Shown one piece after another: positions 7,767 to 16,843 of a stretch of 35,097 bases of DNA. Numbering within the stretch: the stretch's first letter is position 1; every line of letters begins with the position of its first letter. Under the pieces are notes generated by a model that did no database searches, was not told the origin of the DNA, and saw only the letters and a program-made list of their open reading frames with translations. The DNA comes from Pusillimonas sp. TS35 (GTDB lineage: Bacteria; Pseudomonadota; Gammaproteobacteria; Burkholderiales; Burkholderiaceae_B). The position numbers and the translations under genes were made by a program. Where the stretch lies: the NCBI RefSeq assembly GCF_009857885.1, contig NZ_WWER01000014.1, forward strand, positions 1 to 35,097, given 5' to 3'.

Positions 7767-8676
7767 AAATCTGCCTCACGATGGTATAGGGGCGCTGCTT
7801 GGTTTCAGAGAATATCTTGGATAAGTAGATACCCACGACACCAATAAAAGAGATGACCATGCCTCCAAGGAGCCAAATAGAGGCCATGACTGAGGTCCAT
7901 CCGCTCATGGGTTTTGCAAGGAATAGCCAGTGCGTAACCAGATACGCTATGTAAGCTAGAGCAAACAGCGAGATCGCTACCCCGATGTAAAAAATGCTGA
8001 CCAGCGGAGCATTGCTGAATGACGTCACCGAGTTGACCAGCAATGACATCTTCCGGCGAAAGGTGTAAGTGGTTTCACTGGTATGGTGCTTCTTGATTAC
8101 CTGAGGGCGCTGGTCGAAACCGGTGATGTGCCACAAGCCCGCCATAAAAACTTCGCGCTCTTGATGACACAACAGTGCGTCAACATAGCGTCTTGCCATC
8201 AACCGAGTAGTCACGACGTTTTCTGGCAAGGCCAGTCCCGTGAGCGCTTTGAAGAAACGATAAAACCACTGACCGCTCCAACGCTCGAACCAGTTTCCTT
8301 TTCTGCGCTCCTGGACCCCGTAAACCACATCACAGCGTTCTTGGTTCATCTGCCGCGCGAACGCCTCTAGCCACTCCGGTTCCTCTTCAAGGTCGCTATC
8401 GATGAGAAAAACCAGCTCGCTTTTGGCGTGCGCCAATCCAGTCATCATCGCCTTGTGATGCCCAAAGTTACGGGACAAATCAACTACAACAACATGTGAA
8501 TCCTGTTCGGTGAGCCTGATAGCCAGATCCAGGCTATTGTCTGGTGATCCGTCATTCACAAGCACAATTTCATAATCGTCTCCAACCATCCGATTTGCAC
8601 TAGCGCTCGCACGTTCGTGAAACTCGTTGATATAAGAAGCAGACTGGTAGAGGGTTGCGACTATTGAAAGCTTCAT
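7747..8676 (-). CDS. GtrB/DPM1-like polyprenyl-phosphate glycosyltransferase (GT2)
   Basis: This 309-residue GT2 enzyme starts with the nucleotide-binding strand [14 protein letters not shown]. It has VNDGSPDNS, the [15 protein letters not shown] motif characteristic of polyprenyl-phosphate mannosyl/glucosyltransferases, and the metal-binding DSDLEEEP. Two C-terminal membrane helices ([22 protein letters not shown] and [22 protein letters not shown]) anchor it to the inner membrane. It would load a sugar from dTDP or UDP onto undecaprenyl phosphate on the cytoplasmic face. The ArnE/F-like protein at 5181 is a plausible flippase partner and the GT-C proteins plausible periplasmic transferases. 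It overlaps the WbqC gene by 4 bases at its start. Confidence 0.85.
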   Translation of the reverse strand: MKLSIVATLYQSASYINEFHERASASANRMVGDDYEIVLVNDGSPDNSLDLAIRLTEQDSHVVVVDLSRNFGHHKAMMTGLAHAKSELVFLIDSDLEEEPEWLEAFARQMNQERCDVVYGVQERRKGNWFERWSGQWFYRFFKALTGLALPENVVTTRLMARRYVDALLCHQEREVFMAGLWHITGFDQRPQVIKKHHTSETTYTFRRKMSLLVNSVTSFSNAPLVSIFYIGVAISLFALAYIAYLVTHWLFLAKPMSGWTSVMASIWLLGGMVISFIGVVGIYLSKIFSETKQRPYTIVRQIYAKQKD

Positions 8677-9365
8677 GCCACATACCTCATGTACCGAGGA
8701 CTGTCAGTGCCACAGTTAAACAAAAGGTCAAGGATTGTGACGCCATGAGTGAACTCGCCCCAAAGCTGTGGGTAGGCATGGTATCCGGCGTAGTCGAACC
8801 AGGTTAGCTTAATCCCGAGATCCGAAAAAACCTTTTCATCAACATAGTCCTTGGCTGCCGGTCCTGAGATGTACTCGGTGCCACCAGCTTGCACACACAG
8901 ATCTGCGAGTCGCTCCGTCTTCCCATCAAGCAGCGTGTAATCCCAAGAACTTGTAATGACAGTTCTTATTGACAGGTAATTACAGATGGCTTCGATAAAA
9001 CGTCGGTTTAGCTGCGAAATGTGAGTAAAGTTTTGCTCAAGGTAGAGCGGCTCCAACCATGAAGCGACTTCCGGGAAATGAGGAGCCCGGCGATAGTTCT
9101 GTACTAACGCTTTCCAATGTGCAGTGGCCCAGTCAGTGCCATCAATCTCAGTCTCTCTTATCTTTTGGTGGTACTTACCTTTCACCAGAACAGGGACTGT
9201 GAGCCACTGAACCCCTTGGGGCGTTTTGATTTGATTTCGATTGCGCCAGTCGCGGCGGGTGTACTGCATATCGTCGTAAAGAATGAATTCATCGACGGCT
9301 GCAATCATGTCGAAGTAGCCCTTCCATGGTATGTAGCTGGACTGCAAGATGGCAATTTTTTTCAT
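8673..9365 (-). CDS. WbqC-like family protein
   Basis: This 230-residue protein begins [45 protein letters not shown], which is the signature opening of the WbqC-like family. It is followed by WLTVPVL and the tail segment [13 protein letters not shown]. The length fits the family. WbqC proteins occur in O-antigen and capsule clusters that make amino sugars with unusual N-substituents; their reaction is not securely established to my knowledge. The gene starts 5 bases after the upstream membrane-protein gene and shares an ATGA overlap with the GT2 gene. Together with the aminotransferase, acyltransferase and methyltransferase it suggests a modified 4-amino sugar. Confidence 0.85.
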   Translation of the reverse strand: MKKIAILQSSYIPWKGYFDMIAAVDEFILYDDMQYTRRDWRNRNQIKTPQGVQWLTVPVLVKGKYHQKIRETEIDGTDWATAHWKALVQNYRRAPHFPEVASWLEPLYLEQNFTHISQLNRRFIEAICNYLSIRTVITSSWDYTLLDGKTERLADLCVQAGGTEYISGPAAKDYVDEKVFSDLGIKLTWFDYAGYHAYPQLWGEFTHGVTILDLLFNCGTDSPRYMRYVA

Positions 9366-9370
9366 TGCTT

Positions 9371-10954
9371 CTAGCCTCGGGCTTTGAAAATTCGGTAAGC
9401 AGGGTTCTGTGAAACTTCTATCGGATCGAAATTTTCCAGAATAAACTGATAAGTCAACGGGTGTGTATTTTTGAATCTCAGCTCTTCACGGCCATCAAGC
9501 GGAAAGTCAAAAACGAGTACGAAACCAGGATTGGAGGCCTTGATACGTTCAATTTCTTGATTTTCAAATGCCTCAGAGCGTGTAAAAAGGGCATAAATTT
9601 CCCATGTCGGTGATCTGCGCTCTAGCAATGCATATGCGCCGGGCCAAAATGGCGTTACAACAAAACTTCGTCCATTTGGAGCAAACTCATTGGCAAGTTT
9701 CCTAAGTAGCGCGATATCGTTCGCTGTACCAGGATCAACTTTAAGTTGGCTCCCAGAAATTTCGACAGATACGCATTGTTTGCTAACAAGACAATACCAT
9801 CCGGGGTGAACGACGTACATTACCCACAGGCTTGACCCGCAGAGCGCCAGAGTGAGTGGCCATTTGAGCCTTGTTGCGGAAAGGGACAGCAGAACCAAAC
9901 TACCAAGCAGTAGGGGAAAGACTCCATGCGCAAGATGGCCTACATCAGCCCGTGAGAAAGCATAGTGCGCGTAAGGAAAGGCAAGAAAAGCCGACGCAAC
10001 TAACACCGGGGATACCGCCTCTTTTCTATGCTTTCGGTACACAACCCAAGCCAGGGCAAGCCCCGCAAATACGAGAGTTCCTATGAAAAACAGCCCAATC
10101 AAAATTCCTCGCACGGCGTCGCCAAATGAGGCTGTAGAAAAGTTAACCGTCCACGGCCATGGGATAGGTAGCGGTAGATTGGTTACTTTTTGTTCGAACA
10201 AAAACCGAACACTTTCCCAGAAAGCAACGCCGAACTCGGGTATAAGAAGTGCCATCAAGATGACTGGTGAAAAACCAATTGACACACCTGAACCCCAAAG
10301 CACAACTGCTTTTATAAAGCCGATATCTGACTGATTCTGTATCGAGAGCCAAGCGATAACGCCGAGGCTACCTAACGCCCCATAAACGCCATGATTACGA
10401 CCAAAAACAGCAATCAATCCGACACAAGCGCCTGCAACCAAATAGCGCTTTGAAACCGGATTTGAAATAAGGTATGCAAGAACCCCAAGAAGCAAAATGG
10501 AGATAACAATATCAAAAATCTTATGCCGAGGGAACATCCATGTCGCCAGCGTGATTGCTGCGAAAAAGATAAAAAAGATGTCGCTCTTACCGTTTAATTG
10601 TTGTGATTGTGCGATTAAAAATAGACCAACAAACAATCCTAGCGCTTGGAAGGCGGCGACTGTAGCCCTCAAGCTCATAATGCCATTGCCGCCAAATAGG
10701 CTTACGAGTGCAGCCGTCCAATAATACCGGCCGGGATCATAGGCCATAAAATCCCTAATTGGAATCTCACCCAACAAGACACGCTGGACGCCATACCAAA
10801 GAAAACCTTCATCCCATAGATTAAATCCATTGCTGCCTTGCCAAATAAATGAAAACAAAACAACAACGCCTGATATTGCCAAGGTATAAAGTGCGATATA
10901 GCTATTCTTTTGTGTCACTTGGTTTATGTGAGAAATTTTCGAGGAAATGATCAT
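9371..10954 (-). CDS. Multipass membrane protein, GT-C-like (third copy type)
   Basis: This protein of about 527 residues has a first helix [19 protein letters not shown] and a loop with [25 protein letters not shown]. The acidic WDEG near the end of helix 1 matches the placement of catalytic acids in GT-C/GT39-type enzymes. About ten more helices follow, then a periplasmic C-terminal domain of about 130 residues. The open frame runs upstream to 11362, but that part is an antisense or other-frame reading of the IS3 remnant and is not homologous. I chose ATG at 10954, inside a 12-bp palindrome (10945-10956). There is no clear Shine-Dalgarno, and an in-frame GTG about 27 bases upstream is an alternative. 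The IS remnant has probably replaced the native leader. Substrate unknown. Confidence 0.6.
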   Translation of the reverse strand: MIISSKISHINQVTQKNSYIALYTLAISGVVVLFSFIWQGSNGFNLWDEGFLWYGVQRVLLGEIPIRDFMAYDPGRYYWTAALVSLFGGNGIMSLRATVAAFQALGLFVGLFLIAQSQQLNGKSDIFFIFFAAITLATWMFPRHKIFDIVISILLLGVLAYLISNPVSKRYLVAGACVGLIAVFGRNHGVYGALGSLGVIAWLSIQNQSDIGFIKAVVLWGSGVSIGFSPVILMALLIPEFGVAFWESVRFLFEQKVTNLPLPIPWPWTVNFSTASFGDAVRGILIGLFFIGTLVFAGLALAWVVYRKHRKEAVSPVLVASAFLAFPYAHYAFSRADVGHLAHGVFPLLLGSLVLLSLSATRLKWPLTLALCGSSLWVMYVVHPGWYCLVSKQCVSVEISGSQLKVDPGTANDIALLRKLANEFAPNGRSFVVTPFWPGAYALLERRSPTWEIYALFTRSEAFENQEIERIKASNPGFVLVFDFPLDGREELRFKNTHPLTYQFILENFDPIEVSQNPAYRIFKARG

Positions 10955-11006
10955 TTTAATCTGCGGGAGAAGGTACGTCACCTCTTTGCCAGTTTTTCGC
11001 GATCGG

Positions 11007-11189
11007 TCAAGACTCAGCGTAAGCGCTGACGCCCTCCCAAAACATGGACAGCCCCAGGCAGGAGAATCCGACATGTTTCGGGTCGTGGTGATATGCCTGG
11101 CAAACACGGCCGGCGCGTGTGATCGACAACTTGGCTTGCACCAATTGCTCGACCACTTCGCGCCTAGCCGACGGCGCAGGGTCTTCGAT
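11007..11189 (-). pseudogene. Truncated IS3-family transposase OrfB (N-terminal fragment)
   Basis: Downstream of OrfA in a different minus frame, the translation reads ARREVVEQLVQAKLSITRAGRVCQ. This matches the start of IS3-type OrfB proteins (RR.VV..L......SVR.AC). After about 30 residues the match stops, and the frame ends at 11007 with no DDE catalytic core. The frame relative to OrfA does not fit the usual -1 programmed shift, so a small indel is likely. Non-functional remnant. Confidence 0.6.
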
Positions 11190-11442
11190 TCAAAACGTCC
11201 TTGATAGCGGCGTTCTCCAGAGCCAAATCGGCATACATGCGTTTTAACCGGGCGTTCTCTGCTTCCAGTACACGCAAGCGCTGTAACTCCGAGACTCCGA
11301 CGCCGGAATATTTGCTCTTCCAGTTGTGGTACCTGGCCGAGCTGATCCCATGCTTGCGGCACAGTTCTGCCACTGGCAGACCTGCTTCACTTTCTTTGAG
11401 TACCGCCACAATTTGGCTTTCTGTAAACCTGCTTTTCTTCAA
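11164..11442 (-). CDS. IS3-family transposase OrfA
   Basis: This 92-residue protein carries the canonical IS3-family OrfA pattern. A helix-turn-helix (RFTESQIVAVLKESEAGLPV and ELCRKHGISSARYHNWKSKY) is followed by a leucine-zipper-like segment (GVSELQRLRVLEAENARLKRMYADLALENAAIKDVL). The start is TTG at 11442, preceded by GGAG. The last residues (NRRPCAVG) run into the frame that would normally hand over to OrfB. On its own it would bind the IS ends but could not transpose, because OrfB is truncated. No function in the polysaccharide locus is implied. Confidence 0.9.
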   Translation of the reverse strand: MKKSRFTESQIVAVLKESEAGLPVAELCRKHGISSARYHNWKSKYSGVGVSELQRLRVLEAENARLKRMYADLALENAAIKDVLNRRPCAVG

Positions 11443-11485
11443 GGGAGTCTCCGTATCGGGGACGCTCCAAAATTCTACCGGCTAA

Positions 11486-11644
11486 CGTCTACTGTGAGGG
11501 GGCTTACGGATTACATTTTGTTTACGACAAGATTATTCCCAATTATCCTCTGAACAGAAAATCAATTGGTCTGAATACCTAGCTCTGAAAGCTCATCCCA
11601 GCGGGTAGAAGGCGATGCCGTCGGTCCTCAAACCATAGTGGAGA
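11486..11644. other. Intergenic spacer between IS remnant and DUF6056-like gene
   Basis: This 160-base AT-rich stretch lies downstream of the membrane-protein gene at 11645-13069 and upstream of the IS remnant. I see no open frame of note, no strong hairpin with a U-run, and no clear promoter. It may contain the original IS end, but I could not define it. Confidence 0.4.
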
Positions 11645-13069
11645 TTATTCGAGTTGGATTCTTTCAATTTTATAGTAATTGGCAACACATTGATTAATCC
11701 AATTCTTTGGATCGTTTGTTATATCAGCACCTTGAAATATAGGTGGCCATCCAGGCTCTTTGCTAAAATGCGTTACCCTCAGATCCCTTTTGCCACTAGA
11801 TAGCGAGCTACGAATCATATCCTCCCGTAACGCATGCTCCTGAGCCCAAACTCCTGCAAAACTTCTTATCTTGCCATTCAAGGTCGAAAATGCCGGTTGA
11901 GAAACTACCAAAATTCCCATAATTATTAAAACGCCATAACAGCAGTTCCGCAGATGAGGCAGGTTTCGAGCCCTTAGACGTGAAATTGCTGTATTATTAA
12001 ATAATACGGAAATAAAAATCATTGTTGGCGCCCATAGCAATGCCGTAGATTGATTAAGAATACGGCTTGGCGCAATGTCTCCAGATAAAAAAGAATAAAT
12101 AAAAAATTGAATGGGTATACTTATTAGGGCTGTTGCCATCAATGGAGTAACTGCGCGCCACTTAATAGATATACCTCGTATAGCTAGTAATACGCCAACG
12201 CTCCCCATCGCGAACGAACCATATAGCAATACCCCTGCATAGTCCTTAAAATTATAGTTCCACAAGTTTTTTAAACTGGACATACCCATAACTAATGCTG
12301 CCTGGATGTTGTGCTTGTTACTTACCGCCAGCGACGAATCTTTGGCGTCACGCGCAAAATTCCCAGGAGCAAATACAGTTACCGCCAAAGCAAGAATAAA
12401 AATGGTAAATAGAATTAGATATTTCTGCCTATCTGTTTTTATGCGTGTGAAATTAGTAATCGCATGAGCTATTATCAGAATGCCTGCTGAAATCGCAATC
12501 AATTCGTTCATTCCAACAAGAATTATGATGGCGAAGATGGCTAAATTATAATAAACAATAGGCTTTGCTAACTGATTTTCCAAAGCCGCAGCCAAAACAA
12601 AGAAAAAGGCAATTGGAACAAGATAAACAGCTGATCCGGTTAGCCAATATAGCAACTCTATTTTCGACGGAATAATCAAAAATATGATACTGGATACCAT
12701 CAGAGAAGCTAGACGGCTAAACAACAAATCCACACCAATTGTTCTCAGAAAAAAATATATGGATATGGGAATCGCGGCAAGATAAGCAAGGACAAATATC
12801 TTGTAGATATATTGAACGTGGAGCGGACTAATGGATGAAATCCACGCCGGTAACGAGATAAAAAAACTAGACGAGTATCTACCTGTCCAATGTTTGTATA
12901 AAAAATACGATTCTGAAAGCGGATTTCCATTACTGGAAAAAAGCCTGCCGAACGTGCAGAAGTCATCCGTTTGCGGAAATGCGTAAACTGACGCATAAAG
13001 AAAAATTCCCACAATATAAACAAACGGTGAGGCATAAATAAACGATTTATGAGGCTTATCCACGATCAA
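11645..13069 (-). CDS. AT-rich multipass membrane protein, DUF6056/GT-C-like
   Basis: This protein of about 474 residues has around eleven membrane helices. After helix 1 comes the loop FPQTDDFCTFGRLF followed by KHWTGRYSSSFFISLPAW. The paired acidic residues and WTGRYSS motif are typical of DUF6056-type glucosyltransferase-like proteins that decorate O-antigen or cell-wall polymers. A short soluble tail follows (WAQEHALREDMIRSSLSSGK). No ATG fits: a TAA directly precedes TTG at 13069, so the start is TTG at 13069 or GTG at 13063, both with a weak ribosome site. Base composition is clearly more AT-rich than the flanking genes, indicating recent transfer. It lies beside a GtrA flippase and a GT2, so it is the likely periplasmic transferase of the second Gtr-type module. 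Confidence 0.65.
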   Translation of the reverse strand: MIVDKPHKSFIYASPFVYIVGIFLYASVYAFPQTDDFCTFGRLFSSNGNPLSESYFLYKHWTGRYSSSFFISLPAWISSISPLHVQYIYKIFVLAYLAAIPISIYFFLRTIGVDLLFSRLASLMVSSIIFLIIPSKIELLYWLTGSAVYLVPIAFFFVLAAALENQLAKPIVYYNLAIFAIIILVGMNELIAISAGILIIAHAITNFTRIKTDRQKYLILFTIFILALAVTVFAPGNFARDAKDSSLAVSNKHNIQAALVMGMSSLKNLWNYNFKDYAGVLLYGSFAMGSVGVLLAIRGISIKWRAVTPLMATALISIPIQFFIYSFLSGDIAPSRILNQSTALLWAPTMIFISVLFNNTAISRLRARNLPHLRNCCYGVLIIMGILVVSQPAFSTLNGKIRSFAGVWAQEHALREDMIRSSLSSGKRDLRVTHFSKEPGWPPIFQGADITNDPKNWINQCVANYYKIERIQLE

Positions 13070-13448
13070 TTAATCTAAATAGAGATATTATTAATACGGA
13101 ATCTATCACCGCTTACACGTCAATCTATTGTATTGACTCAGTGGGATAGATCAAAATTCGTTTTTAGACGGGCAAATGAACCCCGCCTTGCGATAAAGGA
13201 ACAGTGTGTTCGTTTGCTTACAGTTTTCCGCAAATTGCGTAATCCATACAATTTAAGTGCTAGCTTTTTTATTAAAATTAATGGGAACTCAAATGTGGCT
13301 GACCATAGATCTAGTGAGATTCCGCATACATGAGACTGGTTTTGATTCCGATCGCTTCAACGCTTTTAAGCGCGTTTACGATCAGTTGAGGTTAGCGTAG
13401 GCCTTTAGGAACCTCAAAGACATATCACGAAAAATTCGCTAAGCATGA
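13070..13448. other. AT-rich intergenic region with a small inverted repeat
   Basis: No convincing gene is present in these 379 bases. An inverted repeat TTGAGGTT (13386-13393) / AACCTCAA (13410-13417) gives an 8-bp stem with a 16-base loop downstream of the GtrA stop. It lacks a following U-run on either strand, so it is at best a weak terminator. A minus-strand promoter for the gene at 13069 probably lies in 13080-13140, where a TTGACG-like element (13118-13123) can be seen without a well-spaced -10. The short plus-strand open frame at 13133-13333 resembles nothing I know. Confidence 0.4.
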
Positions 13449-13841
13449 TCATTTTCTTTCTTTGTCCATAAAAACCAATCTCGTTAATGCATAAGTAACA
13501 GGTATTGTAATGAAAACAACTATTGCTGGTCCATACACCTCGTCGAGGCCAAACCAATCTACCCAAAACCAAAGCACTGCGATCCCAAACAAATATTGCA
13601 AAACATAGATAAAAGGTAGCGCTAGCATCGAAACAAACCCTCGATGCGCATTGAAAACAAAGGCCCGATTCAGCCAATAGGCAATACAAATCCCAATAGT
13701 GTAAGAGATAGTGTAGCTTACTTTATAGGTTGTAATTTGTAGCAGAAAAATATATAAAACATATGTTATCGTTGTGTTTAACCCTCCCGAGATTATGAAT
13801 TTAATGAAAGAATTCATGGGGATTCGGGAGGGGTTTTTCAT
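13449..13841 (-). CDS. GtrA-family polyprenyl-phosphate-sugar flippase-like protein
   Basis: This protein of about 130 residues has four membrane helices and the GtrA opening FIKFIISGGLNTTITYVLYIFLL. The second-half pattern YTIGICIAYWLNRAFVFNAHRG and the closing TYALTRLVFMDKERK are also typical of the family. GtrA proteins are proposed to flip undecaprenyl-phosphate-linked sugars across the inner membrane in O-antigen modification systems. The frame opens at a GTG (13868) that overlaps the upstream gene. ATG at 13841 is my choice and ATG at 13817 is also possible, because many GtrA proteins begin near MNxFIKF. The Shine-Dalgarno is weak for all. Neighbours (GT2 at 14796, GT-C-like at 11645) complete a Gtr trio. 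Confidence 0.85.
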   Translation of the reverse strand: MKNPSRIPMNSFIKFIISGGLNTTITYVLYIFLLQITTYKVSYTISYTIGICIAYWLNRAFVFNAHRGFVSMLALPFIYVLQYLFGIAVLWFWVDWFGLDEVYGPAIVVFITIPVTYALTRLVFMDKERK

Positions 13842-13858
13842 GTTGGTGATTTCAAAAA

Positions 13859-14806
13859 TCACTTGCACGCAACCAGTTCAATATACTTTGAATAATCGCG
13901 AATATAATCATCGGGGTCGTAGTGATGGGAGGCAAACACCAATAACACCGCATCCGGGGAGTAGTGATACTGAATTCCCCACACCATGGGTGGCAGATAT
14001 AGTCCAATATTATTTTTATTAAGCACGAATTCTTGGCGAACATTGCCATTGTCAGCAACGACACGCACAGAGCCTTTTACTGCAATCAAGAATTGATGAC
14101 ATTCCCGATGGGCATGTTCACCCCGGACCTCAGCCGTTGGCACATCGAACACTAAAAAGTAGCGCAGTGGAGAAAACGGGATATCGCGTTGGAATTCACC
14201 GGCCGACAAACTTCCCCGCATATCCGGTACCGTGCGAAACGTATGCAACGTAACACCAGGCACGGACGTAGAGCTCACGCTCGGGGCGGCCGTGTTTTCG
14301 TTTATGGGATGTATGGGATCCAAATCGGCCGCATCAACGTAGCCTACAATCTTGGCGGGATTCCCTACAACGATTGCATTGGGCGGCACGGAACGTGTTA
14401 CCACCGCGCCTGCGCCTATCATTGCATCCTGACCAATCGTAATGCCCGGAAGCAGCGTGGCGTTAGCGCCGAGTGACGCCCCTTTTCTTACTATCGTATT
14501 GGCGAATTTATCGGGATACTTCTTGCTTCGAGGAAAAAGATCATTGGTGAATGTGACGTTTGGGCCAATGAATACATCGTCTTCAATACGCACGCCATCC
14601 CAAATCTGCACACCACATTTCACGGTGACCCTATCGCCAAGGATCACATCGTTCTCGACGAATACATGATCGCAGATGTTGCAGTCTTCGCCAATCTTCG
14701 CATTGGGTAGCACATGGGCGAATGCCCAAACTCGGGTTCCAGCTCCTACGTTTGTCGACTCGCACAAGGCGTGTTCATGCGTAAAGTATTTTTTGCTATC
14801 TGTCAT
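13859..14806 (-). CDS. WxcM-like bifunctional acyltransferase / dTDP-sugar 3,4-ketoisomerase
   Basis: This 315-residue protein has two domains. Residues 1-158 form a left-handed beta-helix acyltransferase ([47 protein letters not shown]). Residues about 185-312 form a FdtA/QdtA-type cupin with the active-site region [13 protein letters not shown] (H231, H233, H237) and [14 protein letters not shown]. The order matches WxcM of Xanthomonas, where it serves dTDP-Fuc3NAc synthesis. The cupin moves the keto group from C4 to C3 of dTDP-4-keto-6-deoxyglucose, and the other domain acetylates the 3-amine after the aminotransferase. Fuc3NAc and Qui3NAc cannot be told apart here. ATG at 14806 has GAGG upstream; the longer frame would begin at TTG and is disfavoured. 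It overlaps the GT2 gene by 11 bases. Confidence 0.85.
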   Translation of the reverse strand: MTDSKKYFTHEHALCESTNVGAGTRVWAFAHVLPNAKIGEDCNICDHVFVENDVILGDRVTVKCGVQIWDGVRIEDDVFIGPNVTFTNDLFPRSKKYPDKFANTIVRKGASLGANATLLPGITIGQDAMIGAGAVVTRSVPPNAIVVGNPAKIVGYVDAADLDPIHPINENTAAPSVSSTSVPGVTLHTFRTVPDMRGSLSAGEFQRDIPFSPLRYFLVFDVPTAEVRGEHAHRECHQFLIAVKGSVRVVADNGNVRQEFVLNKNNIGLYLPPMVWGIQYHYSPDAVLLVFASHHYDPDDYIRDYSKYIELVACK

Positions 14807-15746
14807 GTTGTGGTGCCTCAAATGACTCAACTCTCATAGGAACTGCAAGGGGCCGATTCTTTGTGTTCTCGTATGTTCGCCATGCGTAAGACCCGATCAC
14901 CCCAAGTCCCAATAAATTCAGCGACCCCAGAAAAATAATCAACAGCACGGTAACCGCGTATCCCGGTACGCTAATTTGGCCGTGAAGCTTCGCGGCAAGC
15001 ACCAGAAGACCGAAAAACACCGCTAACAAGGCTCCACCGGCCCCTATGCGAATCAGCAAACGAATGGGAAGATCCGTGAACGAGAACACGCTGTCCATAA
15101 GATAATTTAGTTTCTTCCGGAACGTCCATGCTGATTTGCCGTGCTCCCGCTCTTTGCGGGTGTATGTGACTACTTTTCGCCGGAAGCCCAGCCAGAACAC
15201 TTGAGCCACAAGAGAACTATGCCGCTCCTCCAACTTGAGAAGATTATCGCGGAAGGCGCGATTGCACCCAAACATATCGACTCCGCCCGGAGGCATTTCG
15301 GGAACAACATACCGACGATAAAGGCGCCAGAACAGCTGCGAAGCAAATCGGGAAGGCCAGGGATCATTTCGGCCTTCACGTGCCCCGACCACAATATCGA
15401 TCGGTTCGGTGGAAAGCACTCGATTCATCTCAATGACGAGTTCCGGAGGCTCCTGCAGGTCAGCCGCCATCACGGCAAATCGCCCCCCTTCTCCATGAAG
15501 CAGGCCCGTTCGTATGGCCATGAAGGAACCGAAATTGCGGGACAAGAGGATGAGCTTAGATTTGAATCTCTTCTGTGGAAGGGACGCCTTCAATATATCG
15601 TAACAACGGTCAGGGCTTCCGTCGACGACGAAGACCGCCTCGAACTTGCCGTCCAAAGTTTGGCTGAGGTCGGCGACCACTTCAAGTAACCGGGGAATAG
15701 ACCCCTCATTTTTGTATACTGGGATGACTAGGGTCAGCACCGTCAC
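14796..15746 (-). CDS. Second GtrB/DPM1-like polyprenyl-phosphate glycosyltransferase (GT2)
   Basis: This 316-residue protein has [37 protein letters not shown] and the DXD-like [10 protein letters not shown]. Its C-terminal anchor has two helices ([21 protein letters not shown] and [22 protein letters not shown]). This matches undecaprenyl-phosphate glycosyltransferases of the GtrB/ArnC/DPM1 group, acting at the cytoplasmic face. It sits between WxcM-like and FdtB-like genes with overlaps on both sides (11 bases, and ATGA with the aminotransferase). Its donor is therefore most likely dTDP-Fuc3NAc or Qui3NAc, which the GtrA-like protein would flip. Confidence 0.85.
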   Translation of the reverse strand: MTVLTLVIPVYKNEGSIPRLLEVVADLSQTLDGKFEAVFVVDGSPDRCYDILKASLPQKRFKSKLILLSRNFGSFMAIRTGLLHGEGGRFAVMAADLQEPPELVIEMNRVLSTEPIDIVVGAREGRNDPWPSRFASQLFWRLYRRYVVPEMPPGGVDMFGCNRAFRDNLLKLEERHSSLVAQVFWLGFRRKVVTYTRKEREHGKSAWTFRKKLNYLMDSVFSFTDLPIRLLIRIGAGGALLAVFFGLLVLAAKLHGQISVPGYAVTVLLIIFLGSLNLLGLGVIGSYAWRTYENTKNRPLAVPMRVESFEAPQHDR

Positions 15747-16843
15747 GCCTCGCCGTTGAAGTACGCCAAGACAGCCTCAATTACCTTTTCGACGTCCTCA
15801 TCGGCCAAGCCAGGGAAGCACGGCAATGAAATCACTGTTTCGCACGCCGACTCGGTGACGGGCAAGGTTAAGGATGGCGCACTCGGTTGATAAGCGGCCT
15901 GTCGATGGTCGGGAATGGGGTAGTGGATATCGGTTGCCACCTGTTTCTGGCGAAGGCAGGCTGAGAATGCGGCGCGATTTTTCACACGAAGCACGTACAG
16001 ATGTGCAACGTAGTCCTCGCCCAGCGAACAAGGTAGCTTGACGTCAAGCGACGAAAACGCTTGGTTGTAACGAGTGGCAATGACACGACGCAGTGAATTC
16101 CAGGCATCTAGATGAGGCAACTTGGCTCGCAGAATGGCCGCCTGCATTTCATCCAACCGACTATTGCACCCACCTTGAAGGGCCACACGGTACTTGGTTG
16201 ACCATCCATATTGCCGCAGTTGCCGAACGCGTGCAGCCAATTGTGCATCATTCGTTACCACCGCCCCGCCATCACCCAACGCCCCCAGGTTCTTTGTGGG
16301 ATAAAAGCTGAAGCAAGCAATGGTACCGAAGCTGCCCGCCATCTGTCCGTTACGTCGTGCCCCATGGGCTTGAGCGCAATCCTCTATCACCGGAACCCCC
16401 GCAACGGACGCCAGACGGATAATTTCCTCAATGGCCGCTAATTGCCCGTATAAGTGAGTGACAATAATAGCTGCGGGCTTTTGACGCTGTAACACCTCTG
16501 CCAACGCCTGGGGCGATAGGGTCAACGATCCCGCATCGACATCCACATAGAGCGGCACAGCGCCCACCGCATGTATTGCGGTGCTTCCATAGAACCCCGC
16601 ATTTCCTACTGCTACAACCTGATCGCCTGGCTCAATCTCCAGGCCACGCAATGCAAGCTCCAAAGCGTCAGTGCCATTGCCCAAGCTGACGCAATGGTCC
16701 ACCCCGACGTATGTCGCAAATTCGGCTTCGAAGTCTCTAACCTCACTCCCCAGTACATACCAAGAACTATCGAGAACACGTTTCAACGGCGCGAGGAAAT
16801 CGATGCCGGCATTGGCAAGGGAGCTGGAGAAGAGAGGAATCAT
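15743..16843 (-). CDS. fdtB: FdtB/QdtB-like dTDP-3-keto-6-deoxyhexose aminotransferase
   Basis: This 366-residue PLP enzyme belongs to the DegT/DnrJ/EryC1/StrS family and opens MIPLFSSSLANAG. Further family marks are LGNGTDALELALRGLEI, EDCAQAHGA (about 154-162), the PLP lysine K184 in SFYPTKNLGALGDGGAVVT and GCNSRLDEMQAAILR. The family branch with this start and the NLGALGDGG motif contains FdtB, QdtB and WxcK, which aminate C3 after the FdtA-type isomerase. It therefore pairs with the WxcM-like gene three positions on. ATG at 16843 is the first gene of this minus-strand run, so a promoter should lie in the following gap. The galacto or gluco configuration of the product is set by the isomerase and cannot be read here. 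Confidence 0.85.
   Translation of the reverse strand: MIPLFSSSLANAGIDFLAPLKRVLDSSWYVLGSEVRDFEAEFATYVGVDHCVSLGNGTDALELALRGLEIEPGDQVVAVGNAGFYGSTAIHAVGAVPLYVDVDAGSLTLSPQALAEVLQRQKPAAIIVTHLYGQLAAIEEIIRLASVAGVPVIEDCAQAHGARRNGQMAGSFGTIACFSFYPTKNLGALGDGGAVVTNDAQLAARVRQLRQYGWSTKYRVALQGGCNSRLDEMQAAILRAKLPHLDAWNSLRRVIATRYNQAFSSLDVKLPCSLGEDYVAHLYVLRVKNRAAFSACLRQKQVATDIHYPIPDHRQAAYQPSAPSLTLPVTESACETVISLPCFPGLADEDVEKVIEAVLAYFNGEA

Larger units (their letters stand above)
11007..11485 (-). mobile_element. Truncated IS3-family insertion sequence
   Basis: The segment holds an IS3-family orfA and the first part of a decayed orfB, reading on the minus strand, then breaks off just before the membrane-protein gene at 10954. 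About three quarters of a normal orfB and the distal inverted repeat are missing. The upstream limit is approximate: the non-coding lead with a plausible ribosome site (GGAG before the TTG start) runs to about 11485, and I could not define a terminal repeat with confidence. Insertion followed by deletion is the simplest history. Confidence 0.75.

Noticed and set aside
10955-11362. N-terminal extension of the membrane protein to 11362
   Set aside because: The added residues are an off-frame reading of IS3 OrfA/OrfB DNA and have no membrane-protein or glycosyltransferase character.
13361-13372. CGCTT-TT-AAGCG palindrome as terminator
   Set aside because: Five-base stem with a two-base loop and no U-run; too weak to support a call.
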